This document shows, in pieces, positions 51,821 through 61,910 of a stretch of DNA of 64,000 nt (position 1 is its first letter; every line of letters starts with the position of its first letter). The translations under genes were made by a program, and so were the position numbers. Source of the DNA: Treponema sp. UBA4267 (lineage in GTDB: Bacteria; Spirochaetota; Spirochaetia; Treponematales; Treponemataceae); assembly GCA_002395155.1 (NCBI GenBank), contig DGWD01000042.1:124001-188000 (forward strand). The letters run 5' to 3'. The notes below the pieces were generated by a model that was given only the letters and a program-made list of their open reading frames with translations, searched no databases and was not told the DNA's origin.

Positions 51821-51859
51821 ACTACTTAGAATGATTCAGATTTTACTCAAAAAAAAATC

Positions 51860-54706
51860 TTACTCTGGCTTCAAATAAACTGAAACATAATTATCAACAT
51901 TCAGATATTTTTTTGCAGCTTCCATAATATTTTCTGCTGTAATCCACTCAACTTCCTTTTTCTTTTCATTTTTAGAAACCCACAAAGGTTCATAGGTGAA
52001 TACTAATTCAGCATTAATTCTGTTCAACCACCAGCCATTATCATAAATATTATTTTCACTACCGCGTTTTTCTGTTTCAATCAGCTTTTTAATATAAAGC
52101 TCACCAAGAGGCTGAGTTTGGAGCAATTTTATTTGATTAAGAACTTCATCTCTCAATTCTTCAGCACGAGCTGGTTCACATCCAAAAGAAATTTCAGTTC
52201 TATAATAACGCTCTGGATATCCATCGATATAAGCATTTACACCAATACCATAAGAACCACTCTTATCTTCTCGAATAACTTCGCGTAAACGAATATCAAG
52301 AATAGTCTCCAGATAAGAAATAATCTTAGTTTCTTTAAAGGATTTTTCTATATCATCCTGGGCAGGCAATTCACCACCAAAACAAAGGTACACTCGTCCC
52401 TTATCTTCCTTACCTTTCTTTACAGTTTCATTTATTTTTCCTTTAGGGAAATCATAATATTTATAAACAGTTTCTTCCCTATCTTTTGAAGTTTTCAAAT
52501 TACCAAGATAGTACTGACAAAGCTCAATAAGTTTTCCTTCATCAAAATCACCAACAAATACATAAGTAAAGTCAGCAGGATTTCCATAACGTTCCTTGAA
52601 AACCTTTTCAGCTTTTTTTGCATCCATTTTTGAAACAAAATTCAAATCGAATGGTGCATGGTAAATATCATTCTTTCCGTAAATTATTTCTTTAATCTTA
52701 TCTGAGAAAATATCATTTGGTGCATTTCCATGACTACTAGCAGCCTCTTTAAGCTGGTGAATAACTGTATTCCATGCATCATCATTAAATTTAACCTGAC
52801 TAAAGAAAAGGTTGAGCATCTGTAAAAGTTCTTCTGAATAATTACTAGAACATGCTGTTGAAAAATATTCAGAAGTATTTTGTATATCAAAATTAAATCT
52901 AATCTGCTTTGAAGAAATTTCTTTCACCAGCTGATTATATGTAAGACTTTCAAAGCCTGAATACATTGCGTAAGATAAAGCAACCGAAGCTGATGGAACA
53001 TCTTCTTCTGCCACCTGGTAAAGTCCACCCTTACTGAAAACATTCATATAAAAGAAGTTCTTCTCAAAATCAGTTTTCTTGGTCAAAATCTTAATTCCGT
53101 TTTCAAGAAGATATTCCTTCATACCCAGTTCTTTTATCTGCTTTTTAGAAACTATTTTTGCCTTATTTGCAGGACGTTTCATCAAACCGTTAGAAGAATC
53201 ATCCTCATAAGCTGCAAGTCCACTACCCTTGTAATTTTTCCACAGTGACATAATTTCTGCTTCAGAAGGTAATTTTTCACTTGGATTGCAGGCAATGAAC
53301 ATTAAAGAACCTCTGTTTCCCAAAGCCTTTTTTGCGGCTGCATTTACATCTTCAATTGTGATAGCAGGAATTATTCTTTTATAAATCTTAAGATAATCTT
53401 CCTCCGAAGTCTGAACTTTTCCAACAATGGCAGAATAAACCAGTCTATCAGCATAATTAACGTTTTCGACTTTATCCTTATTCTGGTAAGACAATTCCTG
53501 AGAAGATAAATAACCCGCTTTTACTCTTTCAACTTCTGATTCAGTAACACCAAAATCAATGAATCTGTCAGTTTCATCAAAGAACTGTTTCAAAGCCTGT
53601 GTAAATTGTCCAGATTTTGGATAAACTCCCAGATAGTTATGAGCAGAAGTATTTGTAAGAGATATTTCATTTGCACCTGCCGCCAGCCAAGGACTTTCTG
53701 CTTTTGCTGAAATTTCGTTCATACGAACTTCAAAAATCTTAGCGGCAATTTCTTTTGCAATCTCTTCCTTCAGTTCCTTTTCTGTTTCAATAATTTTGTA
53801 ATCCTTTTCTTGTTCAAACATAAATACCTGTGTATAAGGCATTTCTTTATCAACTAAAATGCTAATCTTCTTTTCTGTAGGATAAGGAACACTAAAGTTT
53901 GGACGTGTAATTTTTTCTTCCGAAGCTGGAATCTGACCCATTATCTTTTTAATCGAAGCTTCCATTTTTGAAGTTTCTAAATCACCAACAACTACTACCG
54001 ACATTAATTCTGGTCTATACCACTTTTTATAAAAATCAAGGACTCGATCACGGCTGATATTTTTGACTATATTCATATCCCCAATAGGACGTCGATTTTC
54101 ATAAACAGAATCATGCAAAAGGAGTTTTATCTGTTTTTCAGATAATCTTTCCTGAAAGCCTTGGCCAAGACGCCACTCTTCAGTTACAACTCCACGTTCT
54201 TTATCAAGCTCTTCCTGTGAAAAAGTTACCGCACAAGCCCAGTCATGCAAAATCATCATTGCAGTATTCAAAATTTCTGGATCGTCTGCCGGAATTTCAA
54301 GTTTATAAACAGTTTCTTCAAAAGAGGTGTAAGCATTCAAGTCAGAACCAAAATTCATACCAATTTTTTCAAAATAATCTACAATTGCAGATTTTTCGAA
54401 ATGCTCAGTTCCATTAAAACACATATGTTCAATTAAATGAGCAATACCCTTCTGGTCTTCTTCCTCCATACAAGAACCTGCTTTTACAACAAGTCTAAGA
54501 GTAATTCTGTTAGCAGGAATTGAATTTTTACGAATATAATAAGTCATTCCATTATCAAGACTGCCAAGTTTATACTTAGAATCCCATTTTAATGCTGCAT
54601 CTGTATTAGAATTTGATGATGTAGATGCACATCCAACAAAAGAAAGGTTTATTACTAAAAAAATAGCAATAAAAACCAAAGTAAAATGATTAAGAAACTT
54701 TTTCAT
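51860..54706 (-). CDS. M16-family zinc protease lipoprotein (PqqL-like)
   Basis: A 948-residue lipoprotein (INLSFVGC lipobox, Cys26). Two M16 peptidase halves: the first has the inverted zinc motif HLIEH (His90, Glu93, His94) with a distal Glu near 170; the second half (about 520-948) lacks HxxEH and is the usual inactive partner. It resembles PqqL and pitrilysin-type periplasmic proteases. As a lipoprotein it would sit in the periplasm or at the outer membrane and degrade peptides. Single-gene unit. Confidence 0.9.
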   Translation of the reverse strand: MKKFLNHFTLVFIAIFLVINLSFVGCASTSSNSNTDAALKWDSKYKLGSLDNGMTYYIRKNSIPANRITLRLVVKAGSCMEEEDQKGIAHLIEHMCFNGTEHFEKSAIVDYFEKIGMNFGSDLNAYTSFEETVYKLEIPADDPEILNTAMMILHDWACAVTFSQEELDKERGVVTEEWRLGQGFQERLSEKQIKLLLHDSVYENRRPIGDMNIVKNISRDRVLDFYKKWYRPELMSVVVVGDLETSKMEASIKKIMGQIPASEEKITRPNFSVPYPTEKKISILVDKEMPYTQVFMFEQEKDYKIIETEKELKEEIAKEIAAKIFEVRMNEISAKAESPWLAAGANEISLTNTSAHNYLGVYPKSGQFTQALKQFFDETDRFIDFGVTESEVERVKAGYLSSQELSYQNKDKVENVNYADRLVYSAIVGKVQTSEEDYLKIYKRIIPAITIEDVNAAAKKALGNRGSLMFIACNPSEKLPSEAEIMSLWKNYKGSGLAAYEDDSSNGLMKRPANKAKIVSKKQIKELGMKEYLLENGIKILTKKTDFEKNFFYMNVFSKGGLYQVAEEDVPSASVALSYAMYSGFESLTYNQLVKEISSKQIRFNFDIQNTSEYFSTACSSNYSEELLQMLNLFFSQVKFNDDAWNTVIHQLKEAASSHGNAPNDIFSDKIKEIIYGKNDIYHAPFDLNFVSKMDAKKAEKVFKERYGNPADFTYVFVGDFDEGKLIELCQYYLGNLKTSKDREETVYKYYDFPKGKINETVKKGKEDKGRVYLCFGGELPAQDDIEKSFKETKIISYLETILDIRLREVIREDKSGSYGIGVNAYIDGYPERYYRTEISFGCEPARAEELRDEVLNQIKLLQTQPLGELYIKKLIETEKRGSENNIYDNGWWLNRINAELVFTYEPLWVSKNEKKKEVEWITAENIMEAAKKYLNVDNYVSVYLKPE

Positions 54707-54813
54707 TTAAACCCTCTAATAATTTTTTATTATTATACTTATTTGTATAAATCATTTTCTACTAAATAAAAGTAATTTAGGTAAAAAAAATTACAGATTA
54801 ATTTGTGTTAAAA

Positions 54814-54860
54814 TAAAAAAAACGAGACTTATGAAAATTAAATCTCCATAAATCTCGTTT
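54814..54860 (-). terminator. Terminator of the liv operon
   Basis: On the minus strand AACGAGA with following bases pairs with TCTCGTT (54851-54857 with 54821-54827 as centres), followed by a T-rich stretch. It ends the CBS-ACT gene and thus the branched-chain amino-acid operon. Confidence 0.75.
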
Positions 54861-54893
54861 TCTCTTATCAAATCTTATTTTAAAGAAAGATTA

Positions 54894-55535
54894 TTATACT
54901 TCACGAATATCTTCAACTTTTCCACAAGTTTCGCAAATTGTATAAAAGGTATCAAGTTTAATTCCTGCAACCTTAATTGTAACCTTACGGTCCTTTGGAT
55001 TTTCAGCATCTGTTGTAATACAGGTGATGATGTTTCCATTTGCTTCTGCAATCTTCTGTGTAAACTTACCTAAAGCACCCGCTGTATCCTGCATAGTAAC
55101 AACAGCTCTTACACTTGGTAAGTCATAATTGAACATATTAATAAACATCTTGAACAAATCGCTGTCGGTAATAATTCCAACCAACAATTTATCCTTCATA
55201 ACTGGAAGACAACCAAAATCTCCATCAGACATAATTTTAGCTGCAGCTTCTACAGTTTCTGTTTCCTGAACTGTAAAAACCTTTCGTACCATTGTTTTTT
55301 CAACAGTCAACTTGCTAAGCAAATAACTAAGTTCGTACATATCAAGAGTTGTTGCTTCACTTGGTGCTGCACGCTGTAAATCATTTGCGGTAATAATTCC
55401 AACCAGCGAACCGCTTTTATCTAAAACAGGCAATTTATTGATATTATTTTTCTTCATCAAATCATTTGCTTCTCTAATAGAAGCCTTAACATCAATAGTG
55501 ATTGGATTTTTTGTCATTACGTCTCGAACTAACAT
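54894..55535 (-). CDS. CBS-pair and ACT-domain protein
   Basis: 213 residues with two CBS domains (MTKNPITIDVKASIREANDLM and TMVRKVFTVQETETVEAAAKI) and a C-terminal ACT-like region (LPSVRAVVTMQDTAGALGKF), as in AcuB-like regulators. CBS pairs bind adenine nucleotides and ACT domains bind amino acids. As the last gene of the liv operon, 3 bases after livF, it could sense branched-chain amino acids and energy state; this is inferred. Two cysteines (ICETCGK) lie near the end. Confidence 0.8.
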   Translation of the reverse strand: MLVRDVMTKNPITIDVKASIREANDLMKKNNINKLPVLDKSGSLVGIITANDLQRAAPSEATTLDMYELSYLLSKLTVEKTMVRKVFTVQETETVEAAAKIMSDGDFGCLPVMKDKLLVGIITDSDLFKMFINMFNYDLPSVRAVVTMQDTAGALGKFTQKIAEANGNIITCITTDAENPKDRKVTIKVAGIKLDTFYTICETCGKVEDIREV

Positions 55536-55537
55536 TT

Positions 55538-56248
55538 TTAGCCTCCTAAATATGCCGAAATAACAGCCTTATCCGTAATCAAATCACTAGCTTTTCCAGT
55601 TTTAGTGATTTGGCCTGTTTCTAGTATATACGCTCTATTGGCAATTGACAAAGCTTTATATGCATTTTGTTCAACAAGAAGGATTGTAGTTCCACTGGAA
55701 GAAATTTTAGTAATGATATCGAATATTTCATCCACCAGAATTGGGGCTAATCCCATAGAAGGTTCATCAAGTAACAATAATTTTGGCTTAGACATAAGTG
55801 CACGTGCCATAGCAAGCATCTGCTGTTCACCACCAGACAAAGTTCCTGAAAGCTGGCTTAAACGTTCTTTCAAACGTGGGAATAATTCATAACACCATTC
55901 CATATCTTTTTTGATATTTTCTTTATCACGTCTAAGATAAGCACCCATTTCAAGATTTTCTTTTACACTCATGTTAGCAAAAACACGACGTCCTTCTGGA
56001 ACTTGAATAAGTCCCATCTGAACAATTTTATCAGCAGGAAGAGAAGTAATATCAACTCCATCAAAAGTGATAGAACCACTTACCTTTTTAATCAGATTAC
56101 TTACTGAATGTAATGTTGTTGTTTTTCCAGCTCCATTTGAACCGATAAGGGAAATAATTTCTCCTGCATCTACATCAAAAGAAATTCCTCTCAAAGCCTT
56201 AATAGCACCGTAAGAAACAACTAAATCTTTTACTTCAAGCATACTCAT
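55538..56248 (-). CDS. livF: Branched-chain amino-acid ABC transporter ATPase LivF
   Basis: 236-residue ATPase: Walker A GSNGAGKTT, signature LSGGEQQMLAMARAL, Walker B KLLLLDEPSMGLAP. The short form with SMGLAP is LivF. Drives uptake of Leu, Ile and Val through LivHM. The ATG overlaps livG's stop. Confidence 0.96.
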   Translation of the reverse strand: MSMLEVKDLVVSYGAIKALRGISFDVDAGEIISLIGSNGAGKTTTLHSVSNLIKKVSGSITFDGVDITSLPADKIVQMGLIQVPEGRRVFANMSVKENLEMGAYLRRDKENIKKDMEWCYELFPRLKERLSQLSGTLSGGEQQMLAMARALMSKPKLLLLDEPSMGLAPILVDEIFDIITKISSSGTTILLVEQNAYKALSIANRAYILETGQITKTGKASDLITDKAVISAYLGG

Positions 56249-57072
56249 TATTTGTCACCTCCAGCAGTCATCTGTTCATAACCAGAACCAAGATAAGCCT
56301 TAATAACAGTTGGATTTGACTGAATTTCTGCAGGAGTTCCGGCAGCAATTACAGAACCATAGTTCAAAACCATAAGTCGTTCACAAATACCCATTACCAG
56401 CTTCATATCATGTTCAATCAACAAAACTGTAAGATTAAATTCCTTTCTGATAAAGGCAATCATCTCCATCAATTCCTGTGTTTCCTGACCATTCATACCG
56501 GCAGCTGGTTCATCAAGAAGCAGAAGTTTTGGGCCAGAAGCAAGTGCACGACAAATTTCAAGTTTTCTCTGTTCACCATAAGGAAGATTTCTTGCTAATT
56601 CATCAATCTTGTTTTCCATATGGAACAAACTTAAAAGGTGTAGTGCTTTTGCATCCATCATTTCTTCATCATTGCGGAATTTTTTTGTACGGAATTCTAC
56701 ATCCAAAGGATTAACGCCACGTGTTTGATGAAGGGCAATTTTTATGTTATCGCGAACAGACATACCACCAAACAGACGGATATTCTGGAATGTTCGCGCA
56801 ATACCAATTCTATTCAACTGTGCAGGCGATTTTTTATTAATAACCTGTAAATTTCCTTTTTTATCAACAAAAGTGATTGTTCCAGATGTTGGTTTATAAA
56901 CACCAGAAAGCATATTAAATACTGTAGTTTTACCAGCACCATTTGGACCAATCAAACCAATCAGTTCACCTTCATACAAATCAAGCGAAAAGTCTGATAC
57001 AGCCTTAAGTCCACCAAAAACAATCGAAATATCCTTTGCACGAAGGAGCAGTTCTCTCTTTTCTTCTGCCAT
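56248..57072 (-). CDS. livG: Branched-chain amino-acid ABC transporter ATPase LivG
   Basis: 274-residue ATPase: Walker A GPNGAGKTT, the LivG-type signature LPYGEQRKLEICRAL, and Walker B KLLLLDEPAAGMN. It is longer than LivF and pairs with it. Overlaps livM by one base at the shared end. Confidence 0.96.
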   Translation of the reverse strand: MAEEKRELLLRAKDISIVFGGLKAVSDFSLDLYEGELIGLIGPNGAGKTTVFNMLSGVYKPTSGTITFVDKKGNLQVINKKSPAQLNRIGIARTFQNIRLFGGMSVRDNIKIALHQTRGVNPLDVEFRTKKFRNDEEMMDAKALHLLSLFHMENKIDELARNLPYGEQRKLEICRALASGPKLLLLDEPAAGMNGQETQELMEMIAFIRKEFNLTVLLIEHDMKLVMGICERLMVLNYGSVIAAGTPAEIQSNPTVIKAYLGSGYEQMTAGGDK

Positions 57073-58118
57073 TATTTTGCCTCCTTCTTAGCTGATTTTG
57101 AAAATAGATTTTTGAACCAGCGACCAATTGCCTTAAAGTAATCTGGAATCTTAAAGAAACAAAGTTCTGCAGTACCAAGTAATCCCTGTGGTCTAAAGAG
57201 CATCATCACAATTAGAATTAATGGATAAATCAACAAGCGGTAATCTCTTAAGAAACGCAAAACTTCCTGGAGAATTGTAAGAACAAAAGCTGCAAAAATT
57301 GCCCCAGTAACAGAACCCATACCACCAAGAACGACATAAATTAAATCGTTTACAGAATTGTTAAAAGATGCCAGATCAGGCTTAACAAAACCAATTAAAG
57401 GTGCATACAAAGCTCCGCCAATTCCTCCAATAAATGAAGCAATTACAAAACCAATCATCTTATAACGGAAAACTCCAACACCCGAAGAATTAGCAGCAAT
57501 TTCATCTTCACGAACGGCCATTATTGCACGTCCATAAGTTGAACGAAGGAAATTCTGAAGGAAGACTACAATCAATACTAAAACACCAATAACCGATGCA
57601 TAGGCAATTGTTGCCCCCCATTCCAATGATTCAGTAAAAATTGTTCCAAACTGAATACCATTTGGACCGCCTGTCCATGATTTTTGATTCAACAGAACAA
57701 CACGAATAATTTCACCAAAAGCAAGTGTTACAATTGCAAGGTAATCTCCTTCAAGTTTCAGAGTTGGGAAACCAATCAAAAATCCAAAAAGGGCTGCAAT
57801 TAAACCTGCCAAAATAATACTTACAGGAAGTGGCAGATGAAGATTCTGAGTAAGAAGAATTACTGCATAAGCTCCGATTGCCTGGAAACCAGCCTGACCC
57901 AAACTAAGCTGACCTGTAATACCACAAACTACGTTTACACTCAAAGCCATAATGGCATTTACACCAGCAAGTGTTATAACCTGAGCCCAGTAGGCATCAA
58001 TACCAATTGGAAGATCATAAAAGAAAGACTTTAATGTAATAAGTCCAGAAGGAATTAAAACACACGCAAGTCCAATTACTGTAAGAATAATTGTATTTCT
58101 AACAAACTTATTTTTCAT
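57072..58118 (-). CDS. livM: Branched-chain amino-acid ABC transporter permease LivM
   Basis: 348-residue permease with about eight to nine helices; GQLSLGQAGFQAIGAYAV is the LivM signature. Forms the inner-membrane channel with LivH. The C-terminal tail is basic and cytoplasmic. Confidence 0.95.
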   Translation of the reverse strand: MKNKFVRNTIILTVIGLACVLIPSGLITLKSFFYDLPIGIDAYWAQVITLAGVNAIMALSVNVVCGITGQLSLGQAGFQAIGAYAVILLTQNLHLPLPVSIILAGLIAALFGFLIGFPTLKLEGDYLAIVTLAFGEIIRVVLLNQKSWTGGPNGIQFGTIFTESLEWGATIAYASVIGVLVLIVVFLQNFLRSTYGRAIMAVREDEIAANSSGVGVFRYKMIGFVIASFIGGIGGALYAPLIGFVKPDLASFNNSVNDLIYVVLGGMGSVTGAIFAAFVLTILQEVLRFLRDYRLLIYPLILIVMMLFRPQGLLGTAELCFFKIPDYFKAIGRWFKNLFSKSAKKEAK

Positions 58119-58130
58119 TTCTTATCCTCC

Positions 58131-59033
58131 TTAAACCTTAACAACTTTCTTCTTGCCTAAAAGTCCGGCAGGTTTTACAAGAAGGATTACAATTAAAATC
58201 AAATAAGAAATTGCATCTGCATACTGAGATGAGATATAAGCCTTTGTCATTGTTTCAGCAATACCAAGAATTACACCACCAAGCATTGCTCCTGGAACAG
58301 AACCAATTCCACCAAGTACAGCGGCTACGAATGCTTTTAAGCCAGGAATGTATCCCATTGTTGGTTCAATCTGAGGATAAGCTGTAGCGTAAAGAACTCC
58401 ACCAGCACCTGCAAGAATAGAACCAATAACAAAAGTGATTGCAATAGTTCTGTTTACATTTATACCCATCAAACTAGAAGCACCTAAATCATAAGAAACG
58501 GCACGCATAGCCTTACCAGTTCTTGTATAATTAATTACATAATTTAGAAGAACCATCAAAAGTGCAGAAGAAATAATTACAATCAACTGGATATTTGAAA
58601 CAGAAATAATTCCTAAATTGTAAATGTGAGTATCCATTGTTGGGAACTGACGTGGATTTGGACCAACAAATGGAAGAACACGCATACCATTCTGTAAAAT
58701 TAATTCCACTGCAATTGCTGTAATAAGTGAATTCAAACGTGGTGCATTTCTTAAAGGACGATAGGCACAGCGTTCAATTAAAAGGCTCAACAAAGAACAA
58801 ACAATCATTGCACCAAGGAAGGCACAAGCAAGTCCCCAAGGTGTAGTTCCCATTGCCCTTAAAATAAAGTAACCGGTATAAGCACCAATCATCATAACAT
58901 CGCCATGGGCAAAGTTAATCAACTTTACAATACCGTAAACCATTGTATAGCCAAGAGCAATCAAAGCGTAAATACTACCCAATGAAAGTCCATTAACTAA
59001 TTGCGTTAAAAAGGTATTCAATTTAACCTCCAA
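58131..59033 (-). CDS. livH: Branched-chain amino-acid ABC transporter permease LivH
   Basis: 300-residue permease; LGSIYALIALGYTMVYGIVKLINFAHGD is a textbook LivH start. It begins the liv genes that lie downstream of a terminator hairpin, 13 bases ahead of livM. Confidence 0.95.
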   Translation of the reverse strand: MEVKLNTFLTQLVNGLSLGSIYALIALGYTMVYGIVKLINFAHGDVMMIGAYTGYFILRAMGTTPWGLACAFLGAMIVCSLLSLLIERCAYRPLRNAPRLNSLITAIAVELILQNGMRVLPFVGPNPRQFPTMDTHIYNLGIISVSNIQLIVIISSALLMVLLNYVINYTRTGKAMRAVSYDLGASSLMGINVNRTIAITFVIGSILAGAGGVLYATAYPQIEPTMGYIPGLKAFVAAVLGGIGSVPGAMLGGVILGIAETMTKAYISSQYADAISYLILIVILLVKPAGLLGKKKVVKV

Positions 59034-59092
59034 CTTTATGTTTTACATAACTTTCAAATTTTTCGATATATTGTACAAAAAATCTGTTAAAT

Positions 59093-59123
59093 AAAAAAGG
59101 TGCATACTTTTTCAGCATGCACC
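59093..59123 (-). terminator. Partial terminator between livK and livH
   Basis: On the minus strand GGTGCAT (59117-59123) and ATGCACC (59099-59105) form a stem followed by T6. It should lower expression of livHMGF relative to the binding protein livK, which is normally needed in excess. Confidence 0.75.
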
Positions 59124-59162
59124 CCTTTGTACAATAAAGATAAATTAACTGATTTTAGAAAA

Positions 59163-60302
59163 TTAGTCTACGTTTACTGTAGCTGCATAAGCCTGTGAAA
59201 GCTTACCATTTTCTTTAATCATCTTAATCATAACTGCAGATTTAATTGGGTTACGTTTTGAGTCAAACTTAATGTGACCTGTTACATAATCACCATCTGT
59301 TGCTTCAAGTGCATCACGAACCTTAGCTGCATCAGTTGTACCAGCCTTAACAATAGCATCTTTAAGCATGTACATTGCATCATAACCAAGAGTTGCAAAT
59401 GCGTTTGGCTTAGCGTTGTATTTCTTTTCAAATGCACTTACAAATTTCTGTACAACTGGAGAGTCAGAGTCAGCTGCATAGTGATTTGAGTAGTATCCGT
59501 TAAGAACTTCATCACCAGCTACTTCTGTAAGACCATCCCAACCGTCTCCACCAACTAATGGAACTGTTACACCCTGAGCACGAAGCTGTTTTGAAATCAA
59601 AGAAACTGTTGAATAATAATCTGGAAGATATACAACATCAGGTTTAGCAGCCTTTACCTTTGTAATGATTGCGTTGAAATCTTTTTCACCAGTTGCATAA
59701 GATTCTTTTGCAACGATTTTTCCACCTAATTTCTCAAATTCAGAAACAAAGTTTTCCATCAAACCTACAGAGTAGTCGTTTCCAATATCATAAAGGATAG
59801 CGGCTTTTTTAGCTCCAAGATTGTCAGCAGCAAATTTTCCACCAACACGACCCTGGAATGGATCTGTAAAACATGTACGGAAAATGTAATTTCCTGCATC
59901 TGTAACAGCAACTGCAGTAGCAGCTGGAGCGATCTGAACAACTTTATTTGCCTGAGCCTGGGCTGTAATAGCAATTGTACATCCAGAAGTTAAAGAACCA
60001 ATAATAAGCTTTGTTCTATCTTTTGTTACAAGTTTCTTGTAAGCACTAACTGACTTTGCAGCATCACCTTCGTCATCTTCACAAACGAATTCAACTGTCT
60101 GGCCCAAAATACCACCAGCAGCATTAATTTCTTCTACAGCAAGATCAATACCTTTCTTGCATTCAACACCGTAAACTGCTACAGCTCCTGAAAGAGGTGC
60201 AACACCACCTATTTTAATGGTCTTAGCTTTTTTAGCAGCAAATACTGAAGTTCCAGAAACCAAAACTAAAGAAGCAGCAATAACTGATTTAACTCTATTC
60301 AT
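59163..60302 (-). CDS. livK: Branched-chain amino-acid-binding protein LivK
   Basis: 379-residue periplasmic binding protein of the Peripla_BP_6 type with a signal peptide (ASLVLVSGTSVFA). IKIGGVAPLSGAVAVYGVEC and AAGGILGQTVEFVCEDDEGDA are the characteristic N-terminal strands. It captures Leu/Ile/Val for LivHMGF. A GGAGGAAT ribosome-binding site precedes it. Confidence 0.93.
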   Translation of the reverse strand: MNRVKSVIAASLVLVSGTSVFAAKKAKTIKIGGVAPLSGAVAVYGVECKKGIDLAVEEINAAGGILGQTVEFVCEDDEGDAAKSVSAYKKLVTKDRTKLIIGSLTSGCTIAITAQAQANKVVQIAPAATAVAVTDAGNYIFRTCFTDPFQGRVGGKFAADNLGAKKAAILYDIGNDYSVGLMENFVSEFEKLGGKIVAKESYATGEKDFNAIITKVKAAKPDVVYLPDYYSTVSLISKQLRAQGVTVPLVGGDGWDGLTEVAGDEVLNGYYSNHYAADSDSPVVQKFVSAFEKKYNAKPNAFATLGYDAMYMLKDAIVKAGTTDAAKVRDALEATDGDYVTGHIKFDSKRNPIKSAVMIKMIKENGKLSQAYAATVNVD

Positions 60303-60387
60303 ACTATTCCTCCTTTTTTGAATATATGAATTAATTTCAAAAAAAATAATAATGAATTTGTTTTTTTTGGTAAATAAGTCAGATTAA

Positions 60388-60412
60388 AAATCTTTAATAT
60401 AATTAAAGATTT
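60388..60412 (-). terminator. AT-rich palindrome between the MATE gene and livK
   Basis: AAATCTTTAAT, ATA, ATTAAAGATTT is a perfect 11-base palindrome, followed on the minus strand by several T residues. It may terminate the MATE transcript or act as an operator for the liv operon; the AT-only stem makes both uncertain. Confidence 0.45.
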
Positions 60413-60451
60413 AACAGTATTTTCCAAAAATCATTTCAAAAATCTTAATAC

Positions 60452-61822
60452 TTAAGCAATAACCGGCTTAGAAAAGATTTTCTTCCAGTAAATTAAAAAC
60501 ATAACTATCATTGTTGTAAAAGCAAGAACATCCGAAACAGGACCTGCCCAGAGAACTCCTTCTACACCCATAAAAACAGGCAACAAAATAGTTACTGGCA
60601 GCTGGAAAATAATCTGCTTTGAAAGAGACAAAATAGAAGCCTGAACAGGATATCCTAAAGCCTGGAAGAAAATACCGCTCATAATCTGAATGCCAACTGT
60701 AGGAATGAGCATAAGGTAAATTCTCATACACTTTATTGCGAACTCGTTATATAAATCACTTTCAGAACCAAAAATGCTGATAATTGCCATTGGTTTAAAC
60801 TGAGCAAGGAAAAAAGCTACTGTACAAATGATAGTTGAAAGAACTGCTACAAGTTTAAAAGTTTTCTTAACTCTATCATATTTACCGCTGCCATAATTAT
60901 ATCCAAAAATAGGCTGAGCACCTGCAGAAAGACCAATTACAATACTCATAATGATTGCAAAAGTCTTCATTGTAATTCCAAGCGTAGTAACAGGAATATC
61001 AGGACCATATTTACTCTGAGCACCATAAGTAACAAGAACATTATTTCTGGTAGCCATAGCCACAACTAAAGCCATCTGTGTAATAAAGCTTGAAATTCCA
61101 AGTTTAGAAACACGTGGAATATAAGAAATACTTTTTCTAAATACAAAACGATTCAAACTTACATTTTTCATTTTTTTAGAAAAGTAATAAATATTTAATA
61201 CCGCATTTGCAAACTGACCTAAAATTGTAGCAAAAGCCGCACCCTTTACACCCCAGTGAAATATAAAAATAAAAATTGGGTCCAAAACTACATTGATGAT
61301 TGTTCCTGCAAAAAGACCAATCATATTAAATTTTGGATTTCCATCTGCACGAATAATACTTGCACCACCGGCACATACCGCACAAAATGGCAAGCCATAA
61401 GTAATAATTCGACCATAATCTTTTGCATAAGGAAGAATTGCTTCAGAAGCACCAAAAAGTTTACACAAAGGTTCAAGGAAAACTAAATAAAGAATTGTGA
61501 TGATAATACCAATTCCTACAAAACCAATAATTCCTGCTCCAGTACCGCGAGCAGCTTCATCTTCTTTTTTTTCACCAAGTTTCAAACTTAAAAAAGCAGC
61601 AGATCCATCACCAAAAAGCAGAGAAAACGCCATTGCAAATGTAGTCATTGGGAAAATTACAGTAGTTGCACCATTACCTAAATAACCAACACCCTGGCCA
61701 ATAAATATTTGATCGACAATGTTATACAACGAGTTTACAACCATTGAAATAATGCCTGGGATTGCAAACTTTGCCAAAAGTTTTCCAATTTTTTCTGTAC
61801 CTAAAATATTTTCTTTTTCCAT
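60452..61822 (-). CDS. MATE-family efflux transporter
   Basis: A 456-residue twelve-helix MATE protein (GKLLAKFAIPGIISMVVNSLYNIVDQIF at the start, GAQPIFGYNYGSGKYDRVKK in the middle). It is more MepA-like than the other two MATEs in this window. It appears to be its own transcription unit. Substrate unknown. Confidence 0.92.
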   Translation of the reverse strand: MEKENILGTEKIGKLLAKFAIPGIISMVVNSLYNIVDQIFIGQGVGYLGNGATTVIFPMTTFAMAFSLLFGDGSAAFLSLKLGEKKEDEAARGTGAGIIGFVGIGIIITILYLVFLEPLCKLFGASEAILPYAKDYGRIITYGLPFCAVCAGGASIIRADGNPKFNMIGLFAGTIINVVLDPIFIFIFHWGVKGAAFATILGQFANAVLNIYYFSKKMKNVSLNRFVFRKSISYIPRVSKLGISSFITQMALVVAMATRNNVLVTYGAQSKYGPDIPVTTLGITMKTFAIIMSIVIGLSAGAQPIFGYNYGSGKYDRVKKTFKLVAVLSTIICTVAFFLAQFKPMAIISIFGSESDLYNEFAIKCMRIYLMLIPTVGIQIMSGIFFQALGYPVQASILSLSKQIIFQLPVTILLPVFMGVEGVLWAGPVSDVLAFTTMIVMFLIYWKKIFSKPVIA

Positions 61823-61910
61823 AACATAGCAAATATAATGATATTAGGAAAAACTCGCAATTAGTGGAAAACTCTGATATTTTTTGTAATAACCTGCATT
61901 TTTCGGTTTT

